A stretch of 62,763 nt of DNA from an uncultured Bacteroidota bacterium (GCA_902784465.1 CACZUZ010000014.1:1-62763); one strand, 5' to 3'; positions 41,073 through 49,669 are shown, counted from the stretch's first letter. Notes: generated by a model not told the origin, from the letters alone. Translations and numbers: made by a program.

Positions 41073-41750
41073 TTACAAACACGGTATTTCTAGAGGCAAA
41101 TTGTTCTCATCCGTCAGAACTACGCCGTTTTCATCAGCCAGCAGCCAAGCGATGCGGAACATCTCGACACCGTAGACGGGGTGTTCCGGGTACCAACCGC
41201 TGAACATCACACGTGGCATTGGGCAGTCGTATTCGAACTGCAGCGTGGCACCGTTCTGGTCCGTAGCCGCCTTGCCGCTGGTAGCCTCTGCGCCATCAGC
41301 TATGATGGCACCCCTATCGAGGTCGCCGAGGATGTGCCATTCGCCATTCTCCAGCTTTGCCAGCAGGATGAACTCCATATTGGCAGCGATGCCGAGGAAA
41401 GCCAGCACCTTACGGCGGAAGCCAGGATGGAACACCTCCAAAGAGACGTGGAATGAGCGGTTACCCTTCGTAGCTCCCTGAGTGGTATACTTCAGTTCGC
41501 CGAGGTTACGCTGTGTGTATATCTCCGCGAACTCGCATCCGCTTTTCAGTGTCACAGCTTTCTGTGTCATAGCCTCTGAGCCGATGACCACATAATCCTC
41601 GAAACTTTCCGGCAGAGAGGCGATAGCCGCATTGATAGCCTCCACGTCCATTTTAGGCACGAAGAGCAGTCTGTGCACACCGCTCTTCACGTTGTCGCAG
41701 AACTTCGGAGTGCTGAGGCTTGCTATTGTCAAATTACAAGATTCTTGCAT
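41073..41750 (-). CDS. Tail-tube-like protein, paralogue of the gene at 51450 (225 aa)
   Basis: It shares with the 200-residue protein at 51450 the blocks LTI.SL, AINA, SLEVFHPGFRRKVLAFLG (versus TLEVFHPGMKRKLLGFLG) and EATSGKAATDQNGATLQFEY, followed by PMP. The C-terminal 30 residues are extra here and read like an added domain edge. Strand pattern and placement beside tail genes suggest a tube or tail-adaptor fold. The duplication separates one copy next to the capsid gene and one next to the DGR target. Confidence 0.7.
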   Translation of the reverse strand: MQESCNLTIASLSTPKFCDNVKSGVHRLLFVPKMDVEAINAAIASLPESFEDYVVIGSEAMTQKAVTLKSGCEFAEIYTQRNLGELKYTTQGATKGNRSFHVSLEVFHPGFRRKVLAFLGIAANMEFILLAKLENGEWHILGDLDRGAIIADGAEATSGKAATDQNGATLQFEYDCPMPRVMFSGWYPEHPVYGVEMFRIAWLLADENGVVLTDENNLPLEIPCL

Positions 41751-41761
41751 ATTATTAAGTA

Positions 41762-42472
41762 TTAATTATCAAAGTCGAAGCTGTTCGAAACATCCGATAT
41801 ACATTGACCTTCCGTTGCATCGTGTATCGTCTTACGTCCGAATGTGCAGCCATTGTTCTCGAGCAGGATAACTGCGTTGGCCACAATATTCAGGCGGTTG
41901 ATAGCCGAGATGAGACGCTGAGTAACCTGCGAGAAGTCGTTTTGTTTCGCTTTCGTGACAATTTCCGTCTGCAGCGTAGCCACTTTCTGCTGCTCGCTGG
42001 TCTGTGTGGTATGTATTGCGCTGTACCGTTGGTCGAGCAGGTCGATACGTCCGCTGTCTGTTGTCCTTTGGGTCTGCAGCGTGTCGATATCCGAGCGATC
42101 TGAGTTACGTTGCGAGCGCAGCGTGTCGACGTAGGACTTGTATGTCGTCTTGAAAGCCTCCAATGAGGTAATCTTTTCCAGCTGCTGAGTTTCGGCAGTC
42201 TCTGTCCCTGCCACTCGGCTTTCCATCGCCATTATCCTATTGACGGCATCAGCTCCCACGTCAATGTCAAGGTCAGCCTGCCGAATACCCTCTTCGAGTG
42301 TCACACCATTGATTGTCGGACGGTTTACCAGCTTGTTATAGTCTATTTTTCCATCCGTCAGGCTCTCCACTATAGCTCCATCAGTCTCATTGAAAGCGTC
42401 TATGAGTCTGTTGATAATCTCAAAGACCTGCCCTTGCGTCATTCCCTGCTGTATGTTGGGTATCTGTTCCAT
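41762..42472 (-). CDS. Coiled-coil phage fibre-like protein (236 aa)
   Basis: Residues 70-185 are heptad-patterned (LRSQRNSDRSDIDTLQTQRT, then SEQQKVATLQTEIVTKAKQN), as in trimeric fibre stalks. The N-terminal 55 residues include YNKLVNRPTINGVTLEEGI, a segment common near the base of phage fibres. It lies between baseplate and tube genes in one operon. The assignment as a fibre is inferred. Confidence 0.6.
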   Translation of the reverse strand: MEQIPNIQQGMTQGQVFEIINRLIDAFNETDGAIVESLTDGKIDYNKLVNRPTINGVTLEEGIRQADLDIDVGADAVNRIMAMESRVAGTETAETQQLEKITSLEAFKTTYKSYVDTLRSQRNSDRSDIDTLQTQRTTDSGRIDLLDQRYSAIHTTQTSEQQKVATLQTEIVTKAKQNDFSQVTQRLISAINRLNIVANAVILLENNGCTFGRKTIHDATEGQCISDVSNSFDFDN

Positions 42473-42474
42473 TG

Positions 42475-44100
42475 TCAGAAAATATTATTGTCTATCGGAT
42501 CAGTAATCACGTCGAAACTCACCACTTGGTTCTCATCATCGCTGAACACCACACCTTCGGCGCGGTTCATCGGGCCGGTGGAGAGGTTTTCCTGCTGGTC
42601 TTCCACGAAGCGCAGTTTCAGTTCTACAGCCAGCATATCGTTGTCGGCACCCCTTACAGTGAAGCTGTTCGGTTCTATTGTTACACGTTCCCAACGGCCT
42701 TGGTTCTGTATATAGTGATACTCGTTACCCACCGAGCGGCCTATGCGAGCCGCCGCTTCTCGGGTAAGTCCATCCAATGTCGCAGCATATACCTCGTGCC
42801 TTTTCACGTCAAGATACCTGCGACGATCCATAACCAGTTCCTCGCCTTCTGTAGTCACTTCGCGGTTCAATCTCCCGCACACAGCCACACGAAGCAGTCC
42901 GTATTTATCCTGCAGCAGCAGGTTGGTCTGCTCATACATATCGGGAAGCACGTGGTATGTCCGTGACCAGCTGCCCCACGACGTGCTGACCGTCACCGTG
43001 TACCACAGCAGATTCTCGCTTGCCAATCGTGATGGTCTCACGTCTATGCGGTACACCTGTCCGTTCACCTGAGTGTAGGTGTTGCTATTGCTCACCGTTG
43101 AGCCATCCTTCTTTTTCCCTGTCATAGCCACAGTCACCCTGTAGCTGTTGCCGACAGGCGTTCCTACATCTATACCGCTTCGATAGAAGAGGCCATAGAT
43201 CCATTCCGGCTGACTTTGTCTCACATACTGCACTTCACCAGTATCTTGGCCAATCACCCAGAAGATATTGTTGTCTATTCCCAACTGATAGTTTTGGCCG
43301 CTCTTCCAGTCTGGAAGATTGACTGCAGCATATCGTTCCGTCATCTCCCCACACAGAGCATAGAAATAGTCGGTCCAGGCCATACTCTGAACCAGCGGAG
43401 AGTCGCTGCCCCACATCTCGCCATAGCGAATTCTATACTTCATCAGTGCGTTAGTCAGCAGCTGCCAAGGAGAATTGGTGCCTGTTGGCAGGTCCGGTTG
43501 AGGGATAAATCCTGCGAGCATATCCATAGGCACCGACACGTAGTTGTTATCATCAGGGTGGAACACCATCGGATCCGTTGTGAGCGTCTTCAACGTGTTG
43601 TAGTCGTTCACCGTCACTTCCGCCATTGCCGTAACAGCGTAGTTGTCCTTGTTTTTCTTGTCTAGTCCTTCATAGTATGGACTGACAGAAGAGACAAGGC
43701 TTGCCTCTCCGCCGTCACGCTTTCCGCTTGCATTCGTCGTGTATATCTCCACCGTATGGTGGCCGACGGAGGTGCCGTAGAGCTGCAGCGTCATATTGTT
43801 CGTATCTATAGTCGTTGTAAACACTTCATTCACATAGAAGTTATTTCCCATCTTTGTGATGAGTGCCGATAGGCTGTTTGCCCGATATTGATCCGAGCCG
43901 CTGCCGATGGTATACACCAGTTCTCGACCATCGACCACCAGCACCACGTGAGTTCCAGAGCTGCCGAGTGTCGAGAAGTAGAACTTGAAGTTAGCGTGAG
44001 AGCCTGACGACTGCTGGATGCTGCTGCATAGCAGTTTCAGCCGGGCGCGGTTGCGAGCCCAGCCGAACAGGAAAGGAGTTTCGTTAATCGTCAGTGCCAT
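42475..44100 (-). CDS. Phage baseplate or tail-associated protein (541 aa)
   Basis: MALTINETPFLFGWARNRAR opens a long beta-rich protein with repeated strands (VVLVVDGRELVYTIGSGSDQ, TVEIYTTNASG). A late-type promoter lies 18 nt upstream, and it is separated by 2 bp from the fibre-like gene. No catalytic residues are apparent. It may be a distal-tail or adhesion component. The family is not recognised. Confidence 0.6.
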   Translation of the reverse strand: MALTINETPFLFGWARNRARLKLLCSSIQQSSGSHANFKFYFSTLGSSGTHVVLVVDGRELVYTIGSGSDQYRANSLSALITKMGNNFYVNEVFTTTIDTNNMTLQLYGTSVGHHTVEIYTTNASGKRDGGEASLVSSVSPYYEGLDKKNKDNYAVTAMAEVTVNDYNTLKTLTTDPMVFHPDDNNYVSVPMDMLAGFIPQPDLPTGTNSPWQLLTNALMKYRIRYGEMWGSDSPLVQSMAWTDYFYALCGEMTERYAAVNLPDWKSGQNYQLGIDNNIFWVIGQDTGEVQYVRQSQPEWIYGLFYRSGIDVGTPVGNSYRVTVAMTGKKKDGSTVSNSNTYTQVNGQVYRIDVRPSRLASENLLWYTVTVSTSWGSWSRTYHVLPDMYEQTNLLLQDKYGLLRVAVCGRLNREVTTEGEELVMDRRRYLDVKRHEVYAATLDGLTREAAARIGRSVGNEYHYIQNQGRWERVTIEPNSFTVRGADNDMLAVELKLRFVEDQQENLSTGPMNRAEGVVFSDDENQVVSFDVITDPIDNNIF

Positions 44101-44118
44101 ATCTTGATTTCTTTATTG

Positions 44119-44154
44119 CAAAGATATACCATATAATATATTAAAGAAGGGACA
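44119..44154 (-). promoter_or_regulatory. Putative late promoter, copy 3 (baseplate/DGR operon)
   Basis: The minus strand reads TGTCCC, 22 nt, then TATCTTTG, ending 18 bp before the ATG at 44100. Confidence 0.65.
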
Positions 44155-44155
44155 G

Positions 44156-44617
44156 CTATTTTTTGACACCAGCGAACACACGGATAGCTTTATCGGCGTG
44201 TTGTTCGGCCACAATATCAGCCAATTCATCTTCTTTGCGTTCCAGAGTGCCGCTGAGCCAGTCCGATATCCTTCGAGAAGTATGCCCCACCATATTTCGT
44301 GGAGTCCCTCGCCCCACACCATATTCCCTGAAAATGCCGTGCACAGGAAACTGGAAAGCCACGCCTGCCACCTCTCCTTCGTCGCTTTTGAGCTGGTACT
44401 GGATGTGGTTGCGCAGCACCGGTTCCACGGTGCCCTTTTTCGGTCCACTCAGGTATGTGTGGCTTCGTTTCTTTCCCTTGCTGAAAGCAGAGGCCTTCGC
44501 CTTTGCCATCTGTTGTACCGATGTGCTCCACCGTTGCATTTTGCCGTTGTACTCCGAGTTGTCGAGAATACCACGGCGGCCAGTGTGCACATCTTTTACT
44601 TGAACCTTCCTTGCCAT
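44156..44617 (-). CDS. HK97 gp10-like neck/tail-completion protein (153 aa)
   Basis: Basic and helical at first (KGKKRSHTYLSGPKKG), with FPVHGIFREYGVGRGTPRN in the middle, a pattern typical of phage tail-completion or gp10-family proteins. The tail ends in a helix IVAEQHADKAIRVFAGVKK. It overlaps the spanin-like gene by 22 nt. Family placement is by resemblance of the aromatic-Gly segment and by position. Confidence 0.6.
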   Translation of the reverse strand: MARKVQVKDVHTGRRGILDNSEYNGKMQRWSTSVQQMAKAKASAFSKGKKRSHTYLSGPKKGTVEPVLRNHIQYQLKSDEGEVAGVAFQFPVHGIFREYGVGRGTPRNMVGHTSRRISDWLSGTLERKEDELADIVAEQHADKAIRVFAGVKK

Positions 44618-45024
44618 ATTCTAAAACCGAGGTACAACAGACCACCAGCGACAACTATAATAAGGATCCATCCGGCACGGATGAGCAGCTGCTGCCAGAA
44701 CGACAGTTTTTTCTCCACTTCCACAGGCACTTTCTGCAGCACAGGCACCTCGCGGTACATCCAGGCGGTGTCATTCTTGATGACACTGTGCCAGCGGTCG
44801 ATGCTGTCGTGGATGAATACCGTGTCGCCGCTGAGCCACTGGGTGTGCCAGCGGTCGATATAGGTGCTGTCGTGCACCATCCGCACCGTCTCTGTTGTGT
44901 CGTGGATGTACACCGGCTCCACGACAGGTGCAACCGTTTTGCGGCTGCACCCCGTAAGAGCCAGCAACAATATTAATCCTAAAACTATGGCTGCGACCCA
45001 ATTGAAATTACTACTTGTTTTCAT
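44596..45024 (-). CDS. Unimolecular spanin-like lipoprotein (142 aa)
   Basis: From the ATG at 45022-45024, MKTSSNFNWVAAIVLGLILL leads to the lipobox LTGC with Cys26, a lipoprotein signal. A periplasmic region with many Asp, Trp and His (HDTTETVRMVHDSTYIDRWH) follows, and a C-terminal transmembrane helix WILIIVVAGGLLYLGFRIW. An outer-membrane lipid anchor plus a C-terminal inner-membrane helix is the u-spanin design (as in phage T1 gp11), used to fuse the two membranes at the last step of lysis. It follows the endolysin gene. A longer start at 45111 would add a 29-residue cytoplasmic stretch and disrupt the signal. Confidence 0.6.
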   Translation of the reverse strand: MKTSSNFNWVAAIVLGLILLLALTGCSRKTVAPVVEPVYIHDTTETVRMVHDSTYIDRWHTQWLSGDTVFIHDSIDRWHSVIKNDTAWMYREVPVLQKVPVEVEKKLSFWQQLLIRAGWILIIVVAGGLLYLGFRIWQGRFK

Positions 45025-45107
45025 ATCGTTAAGCTCTACTTCTGGTTTCCAATGATAACCACCCTCTTCATCAAGCTTCTGATAAGGTTTTGGCTGAGGT
45101 GATTTAC

Positions 45108-45710
45108 TCATACTATATATTTTTTAATTCCTTCCACGTGAACACGGGCACACATTTCCTTGGCTTCGTCGGTCAGCAGCCATTCGCACTCTTCGCGGCA
45201 ATCCATAAAGAAATTCTCCGTCAGAACTGCGGGCATCGACGTGTGGCGAAGAACATAGAACCCCGCTTCCTGGTCAGCATCGCCGTCGCTGAAATCGCGT
45301 CGCAGACGTTTTTCCGCTGGGAAAATCTCGGCTGCTGCATCGTAGAGGCAGGTAGCCAGACGGTCGGCCTTGGTCTCGCCGCGAGAAGTATATGCGCTCC
45401 ATCCGTAGGCCTTAACCCACTGCCCTTTGTTCCCTGCAGCGTTGCAGTGAACCGACAGAAACACCGTCGGCACCTTCGACTGCTTTGTGATTGCGTTGGC
45501 TCTCCGGCAGCGTTCCTCCAGCGACACATCCCACTCTTCCGGCGTGATGATGCTGTATGTTATACCTTCCGCCTCGAGCATACCTGCGATGAGGCGCACC
45601 ACCTCGCGCGCCCACCGGTATTCCAGCAGCTGGCGGCCATCCTCCAATTTTGGGCTGCGTTTTCCGGCTGTATTTTCGCCGTGGCCATTATCAAGCAATA
45701 CGTGTATCAT
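45108..45710 (-). CDS. Endolysin: N-acetylmuramoyl-L-alanine amidase, Amidase_3 family (200 aa)
   Basis: Cleaves the amide between muramic acid and L-alanine in peptidoglycan. The family zinc ligands are visible: DNGHG (His10), SVHCNA (His88) and the catalytic Glu in VLTENFFMDCREE near residue 164. The body between them is typical of the family (RWAREVVRLIAGMLEAEG). There is no signal peptide, so release depends on a holin. Spanin-like and small late genes are adjacent, making a lysis cassette. Confidence 0.9.
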   Translation of the reverse strand: MIHVLLDNGHGENTAGKRSPKLEDGRQLLEYRWAREVVRLIAGMLEAEGITYSIITPEEWDVSLEERCRRANAITKQSKVPTVFLSVHCNAAGNKGQWVKAYGWSAYTSRGETKADRLATCLYDAAAEIFPAEKRLRRDFSDGDADQEAGFYVLRHTSMPAVLTENFFMDCREECEWLLTDEAKEMCARVHVEGIKKYIV

Positions 45711-45991
45711 AGCACTACTATTTGATTGTTAAACATTCTGATATTGTCGATACTCACCGGCACCACGTGCCCGATTTTGTTTCCAGCCGCGTCGCATTGC
45801 TGCACACCGCGAAGCCTTTCCTTCTTCATATTAGCCTTCAGTCCGGCGCAGAAGGCGTGGCTCATCGTCACAACTTCGCCATCCTTGTTGTAAAACTGGA
45901 TGCTGAAAAGCACCCGCTTTCCATACTGGTCTTCGCGGACCTCCATCTGACGCACAGCGTCGACTCTGCGTATCGTTTTATCATTTTCCAT
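45707..45991 (-). CDS. Hypothetical small phage protein (94 aa)
   Basis: MENDKTIRRVDAVRQMEVRE opens a strand-rich protein (RVLFSIQFYNKDGEVVTMSH). It is the first gene of the lysis segment and overlaps the endolysin gene by 4 nt. A late-type promoter core ends 6 bp before its start codon, so the message should be leaderless. No family is recognised. Confidence 0.6.
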   Translation of the reverse strand: MENDKTIRRVDAVRQMEVREDQYGKRVLFSIQFYNKDGEVVTMSHAFCAGLKANMKKERLRGVQQCDAAGNKIGHVVPVSIDNIRMFNNQIVVL

Positions 45992-45996
45992 ACTTG

Positions 45997-46032
45997 CAAA
46001 AATAGACCTTTCAAGACGTTATACAGGGGACA
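45997..46032 (-). promoter_or_regulatory. Putative late promoter, copy 4 (lysis segment)
   Basis: The minus strand reads TGTCCC, 22 nt, then TATTTTTG, 6 bp before the ATG at 45991. It points away from the structured non-coding region to its right. Confidence 0.65.
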
Positions 46033-46129
46033 GCCTATCTGGAAACCCGGAAAATCATCGCTCTATTCCATCGAAATGTTAAAAACTCCACAATAACTGT
46101 TCAAAAAACTGACCTGACGGTTCAAAAAT

Positions 46130-47020
46130 GTGACGCTACGCGATTAATGTGCTTCGAAAGCGGGGGCTCGCCCTATCGAGTAGCGTTCGCACAAGAGCGA
46201 TGCCATTACCGAAATGTGAATGGGGGGGGAGGGGGGGAGCGAGAGCCGACCCGCGCCTTTGCGCTGCCTTTGTGCAGCAGTTATTCCAGCAAGTGTGTTG
46301 CCGATAGGCGACACTCTTGCCTTCCACCGAAATTGTGTGCCGATGCAGCAAGAGGTTTCTGTGGTGTTAGCGTTCAGAGCTTGCTCCGAATAGCGAGGCA
46401 CAGAGTTCTCGAAGCAAGACGGCACTCTATTTCGGACATATACATCCGAGACCCTCTCGACCGTCAGGGAGAGTGAGTCTCACCGCTGAGGAAGCAGCGA
46501 CACGCCAGGAGCGCAGCCGTTGCCATCGCCGACAGATTGTGATGGTCTTGTGAGTGGCTTCTGTCAGCGTGAATGGCGACAGCGCAGCGACAAGTGTCGG
46601 TGCTTCCGTCCGCCGAAACGGTGTGCTTCCGACACTTCGGTGGCACTCCGTTTCGGTCATTCAATCACACACTCTCTCACTATCAGGCAGACACAACAGC
46701 AAGTAGAGAAGCGCTTGCCGTCGTGGATGCCAGAGTGAGAATGTGTGTGCTGCTCCGTGGCAATATCGGCAGCTCTTCGTAGAAGATGTGTTGATTTTGC
46801 CACACCTTATTACAGGTTGCCGGATAGAGAACCTGAGAACGTCCAGCAACAGCAGAATGGCAGACTGCCAGCGGCCAGGCTCTACATCACACACTCAGCA
46901 GTCCACGAAGTAGTCTGCCGAGCGAGTGACGTTGTGCCTGGCCGCAGCGTTAGGGATGGGAGCAACGTTACCGAAGGTTAAGGCGTACAGCCCGACGGCT
47001 ATGCCGGAACGCCCCACGCA
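46130..47020 (+). ncRNA. Candidate giant structured RNA (about 0.9 kb)
   Basis: No convincing reading frame fills the region between 46033 and 47033. Direct pairing search finds these helices: 46133-46139 with 46180-46186; 46289-46302 with 46307-46320; 46327-46342 with 46420-46435 (14 of 16 pairs, two U-U); and 46352-46363 with 46399-46410, enclosing a GAG-CUUG-CUC loop. Two interleaved pairs form pseudoknots: 46592-46600/46629-46637 crossing 46613-46621/46648-46656 (9 bp each, enclosed by 46570-46575/46658-46663), and 46859-46866/46912-46919 crossing 46871-46880/46936-46945 (8 and 10 bp). G-U and U-G pairs in several stems become A-C on the other strand, favouring plus. It lies divergent from a late promoter and tail-to-tail with TerL. 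GOLLD and ROOL RNAs are precedents in prophages. I cannot assign this to either. Confidence 0.6.
46946..47016 (+). repeat. Intergenic element beginning GCGTTAGGGATGG, copy 2
   Basis: It aligns with 3274-3340 over GCGTTAGGGATGG, AGCA, CGTTAC, AAGGTT and AACGCCC. Here GGCGT pairs with ACGCC around GCC-cgac-GGC. It closes the 3' side of the structured RNA region, as copy 1 closes a plus-strand gene. Confidence 0.5.
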
Positions 47021-47033
47021 TTATTATATATAA

Positions 47034-48791
47034 TCAAATATTTCTACCGCCTATTCTTAGAATACCCGAGCCACCGTGTTTCTTCCTTCCCAGCAAATTG
47101 CCGAACTTAGTCCACATAATCTTATCGGCAGCGTCGGAGAAGTGGGTAGCCTCCTCCGGCAGCACACCCGAGTCTGGGCGCTCAGAGGACTTATCCTTCT
47201 CCAGTTTATCCTTCACCTGTTTCACTTTGGCGTTGTTCATACTGATGAGCGTATAGTGGCACTTGTCCCCGTTAATACGGAAGCGAGGGTAGTTTTCATC
47301 CTGCTCGCTTAGGATGATACCCCACAGAACATACTTGTCCGACTGAGGCGGCTCCATACCCTTGTGCTCCTTCATCACGACAGACCAGCCGTGACGGTGT
47401 AGCACCTCCACAGCCATATCGTTGTATGTCCGGCTATTCATCACGGCAGGGTTTTTATGGTCGCCGTATTTGTCTTTAAAGAACACAGCAGTCTTGCAGC
47501 AATGCTGCTCGTAGTACTTACAGAACTGGCCGATAAGGTTGTCAATGACAACATTGTCGCTTCCGTCCGGTTTACAGTAGAACTCGTTTATCATCGTCTG
47601 GCACACCTGGTCAGAAGCGCAACCATTCACGAAGTCCCAGTGGCGAGGTTGAGACACCTGCATCACGCAGATCTTCGAGCCCCAGTCGAACGACAGTTCC
47701 AGAGGTGAAGAAGCGTCGCAGTCCTTGTCATAGACAGAAGATTTGAATTCCTCCTCCGACAAGTCGAAGCCCGGCTGAGACATCACGCCGCGCAGCTGGT
47801 CGTTGTCGTAGTGATTGTAGTAGACGTGTTTTCGCTCCTGGATAGAGTAGAAGCAGTCCTCAACCTTATCGTAGAAGAGGTTCATAATCTCTGTCATAAA
47901 GATGAGCGACGGCAGCTGCTTCTGATTCTTCAGCAGATAGTCGAAAGTCAGCATCTCCAAGTTGTCGAATGCATTCGACAAAGTGAACAGCACACCGTCC
48001 TTCGACACGAATGGAGCCATCTGCTGTTTGAGCCTGACAATTTCGTTCCATTGTCGGCGGAACTCTGGCACCAGTTCTTTGTTTTTCGTCTGCTTATACT
48101 CTTCCACCACACGCAGCAGGTCCACCTGCATCATCACCACACGGTTCCATATATCGAACAGGCGCACACCGCGTTCCTTATAATAATAATCGCCGTACTC
48201 CAGCACCCAACGGCCTTCCTTTGTCACCGGCATAGATGTCGAGTACTTGAAGCCGTGGTGCATAGGTACCGGGTTGCCACTTTTCTTCCCGAAGAACTCA
48301 TTGTTGCCACGGTTAGTAGGCGACACTTCGTTGTTGTATTGCTCTCGGTCTATAGTCAGAGCCTCATCCACAATCTCGTAGTCCGAGTTGGCACCACGTC
48401 CGCTGCCAGGTTCCGATTGTGATATCAGAACAAAGCGGGTACCGTTCCGAAACGATATCACGTTGTCGAACTTGTTCAGCTGCTCGTATGATGAGAGGAA
48501 GTCAGCCGGCGGCTTACGGCCAATCACATAGTCGTAGTCCTTTTGGTGTCCCATCTGGTTGAGCAGCTTCAGCGACGAAGGCAGCGTCCTTGTCAGCAGT
48601 TGTCCGAATGTCTTGCCTGTAATGGTGCAGATGCCTCGTGGCATATAGCGTATGATGGCATCCATCTTGAAACCGATGTCGAACGACTTACCCGTGCCGC
48701 GACCTTCCACCGACACCTCGCAGGGTGCCTGTAGCAGCAGCTTCGGAAGCTGGGCTTTGTTGCCATACAGATACACGTCAGCCATAGGCAA
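47034..48791 (-). CDS. Terminase large subunit (TerL, 585 aa)
   Basis: The motor and nuclease that package DNA into the capsid. The Walker A box is GRGTGKS at residues 30-36, a Walker B-like segment is SDYEIVDEALT near 135-145, and a nuclease-type acidic strand is LELSFDWGSKICVM near 365. Further acidic residues lie around SDAADKIMW near the C-terminus. Length fits phage large terminases. The small-subunit candidate and three other packaging-module genes lie directly upstream in the operon. Confidence 0.85.
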   Translation of the reverse strand: MPMADVYLYGNKAQLPKLLLQAPCEVSVEGRGTGKSFDIGFKMDAIIRYMPRGICTITGKTFGQLLTRTLPSSLKLLNQMGHQKDYDYVIGRKPPADFLSSYEQLNKFDNVISFRNGTRFVLISQSEPGSGRGANSDYEIVDEALTIDREQYNNEVSPTNRGNNEFFGKKSGNPVPMHHGFKYSTSMPVTKEGRWVLEYGDYYYKERGVRLFDIWNRVVMMQVDLLRVVEEYKQTKNKELVPEFRRQWNEIVRLKQQMAPFVSKDGVLFTLSNAFDNLEMLTFDYLLKNQKQLPSLIFMTEIMNLFYDKVEDCFYSIQERKHVYYNHYDNDQLRGVMSQPGFDLSEEEFKSSVYDKDCDASSPLELSFDWGSKICVMQVSQPRHWDFVNGCASDQVCQTMINEFYCKPDGSDNVVIDNLIGQFCKYYEQHCCKTAVFFKDKYGDHKNPAVMNSRTYNDMAVEVLHRHGWSVVMKEHKGMEPPQSDKYVLWGIILSEQDENYPRFRINGDKCHYTLISMNNAKVKQVKDKLEKDKSSERPDSGVLPEEATHFSDAADKIMWTKFGNLLGRKKHGGSGILRIGGRNI

Positions 48792-49373
48792 TCAGTTTTC
48801 CAGCAGAGCCACAGCGCCATCGTCGTCGATGGTGCCGTTGTTCATAGCGTTAAGAATCTGTTGCCGCACCTCGACAGGCAGCAGAGCCAATGTCTTCTCA
48901 GGCAGCGTGAATGTCTTGTTGTTGAGGTTCACCTGGATGTAGATTTGGTTGGACTCAGTCAGGTGTGGGTCAACCTGTTTGTCCGGTCGGCTCTCGATGT
49001 ACTTCTCCAATGTGGCAAGGTTCTTAGACCGGACCGCCTCCGAAGCACCCGGTCTCGATATCTCGTGCATCAGTTTCTCGATGAAGTAAGTCTCGAGGAA
49101 TTCGCGGCTGAAACTGAGGTAATCGCCCCACGTCTTTCGAGTGAAGTCGACGTATCTTCTAGCCGTTGTTTCAGGCAGATTCTTCAATGCCATAAGTTTG
49201 CGGATGCATACATTCTTCTGTGGGAAATCCCGCAGCAAGCCATAGCAGGCCACACAAATATCCAGCATTCTCTTGTGGTCAGGATCCAAAGCCTTCGAGC
49301 TTCCATTGTTGATGTAGTCCTGCAGAATCTCGAAGTCAATATTTGTCACACTTTCCATTGGTAAGTACCTCAT
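48792..49373 (-). CDS. Hypothetical packaging-module protein (193 aa)
   Basis: The start overlaps the upstream stop as TAATG, as does another gene pair in this operon, suggesting re-initiation. It is helical (DICVACYGLLRDFPQKNVCI, then LATLEKYIESRP) with a strand-containing C-terminal third. It sits between the small-subunit candidate and TerL, so a role in DNA recognition or packaging is likely but not shown by motif. Confidence 0.6.
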   Translation of the reverse strand: MRYLPMESVTNIDFEILQDYINNGSSKALDPDHKRMLDICVACYGLLRDFPQKNVCIRKLMALKNLPETTARRYVDFTRKTWGDYLSFSREFLETYFIEKLMHEISRPGASEAVRSKNLATLEKYIESRPDKQVDPHLTESNQIYIQVNLNNKTFTLPEKTLALLPVEVRQQILNAMNNGTIDDDGAVALLEN

Positions 49374-49669
49374 TAATATATCAGTTTTTCGTGTTCCTCA
49401 TCTGTTGTCTGCAGTATATTCTGCAGTTTACCCAACATCGGCGACGAGCCGTTCTTAGCTTCCCGAAGGATAGTCAGTCTCAGATCCAATTCCGTTTGCA
49501 GGCGCCCTTTCATCCACGCCTGGTAGATTCTGCCTTCGTGATTCTCAAACTCTTCACGCACCTCACTTTCTGGAATAGATAGTGCCAAAGCAACTTCCTT
49601 GTAGGAGAAGCCCACACCACCCATCTTTTCTATGTTGGCCATATCGGCCTCGGTCAGTTCTTTCATCAT
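49373..49669 (-). CDS. Putative terminase small subunit (98 aa)
   Basis: It contains a helix-turn-helix pattern (MGGVGFSYKEVALALSIPES) and a helical oligomerisation region (WMKGRLQTELDLRLTILREA). Small terminase subunits bind the packaging site and pass it to TerL, and this gene lies two genes upstream of TerL. The ATG overlaps the upstream stop by 4 nt. The family match is by pattern only. Confidence 0.6.
   Translation of the reverse strand: MMKELTEADMANIEKMGGVGFSYKEVALALSIPESEVREEFENHEGRIYQAWMKGRLQTELDLRLTILREAKNGSSPMLGKLQNILQTTDEEHEKLIY

Noticed and set aside
46147-46981. Several open frames in the region 46144-46981, both strands
   Set aside because: Their products are low-complexity (runs of Arg, Ser and Pro) without predicted folds, they overlap each other on both strands, and they lack promoter cores or coupling. 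RNA structure explains the region better.
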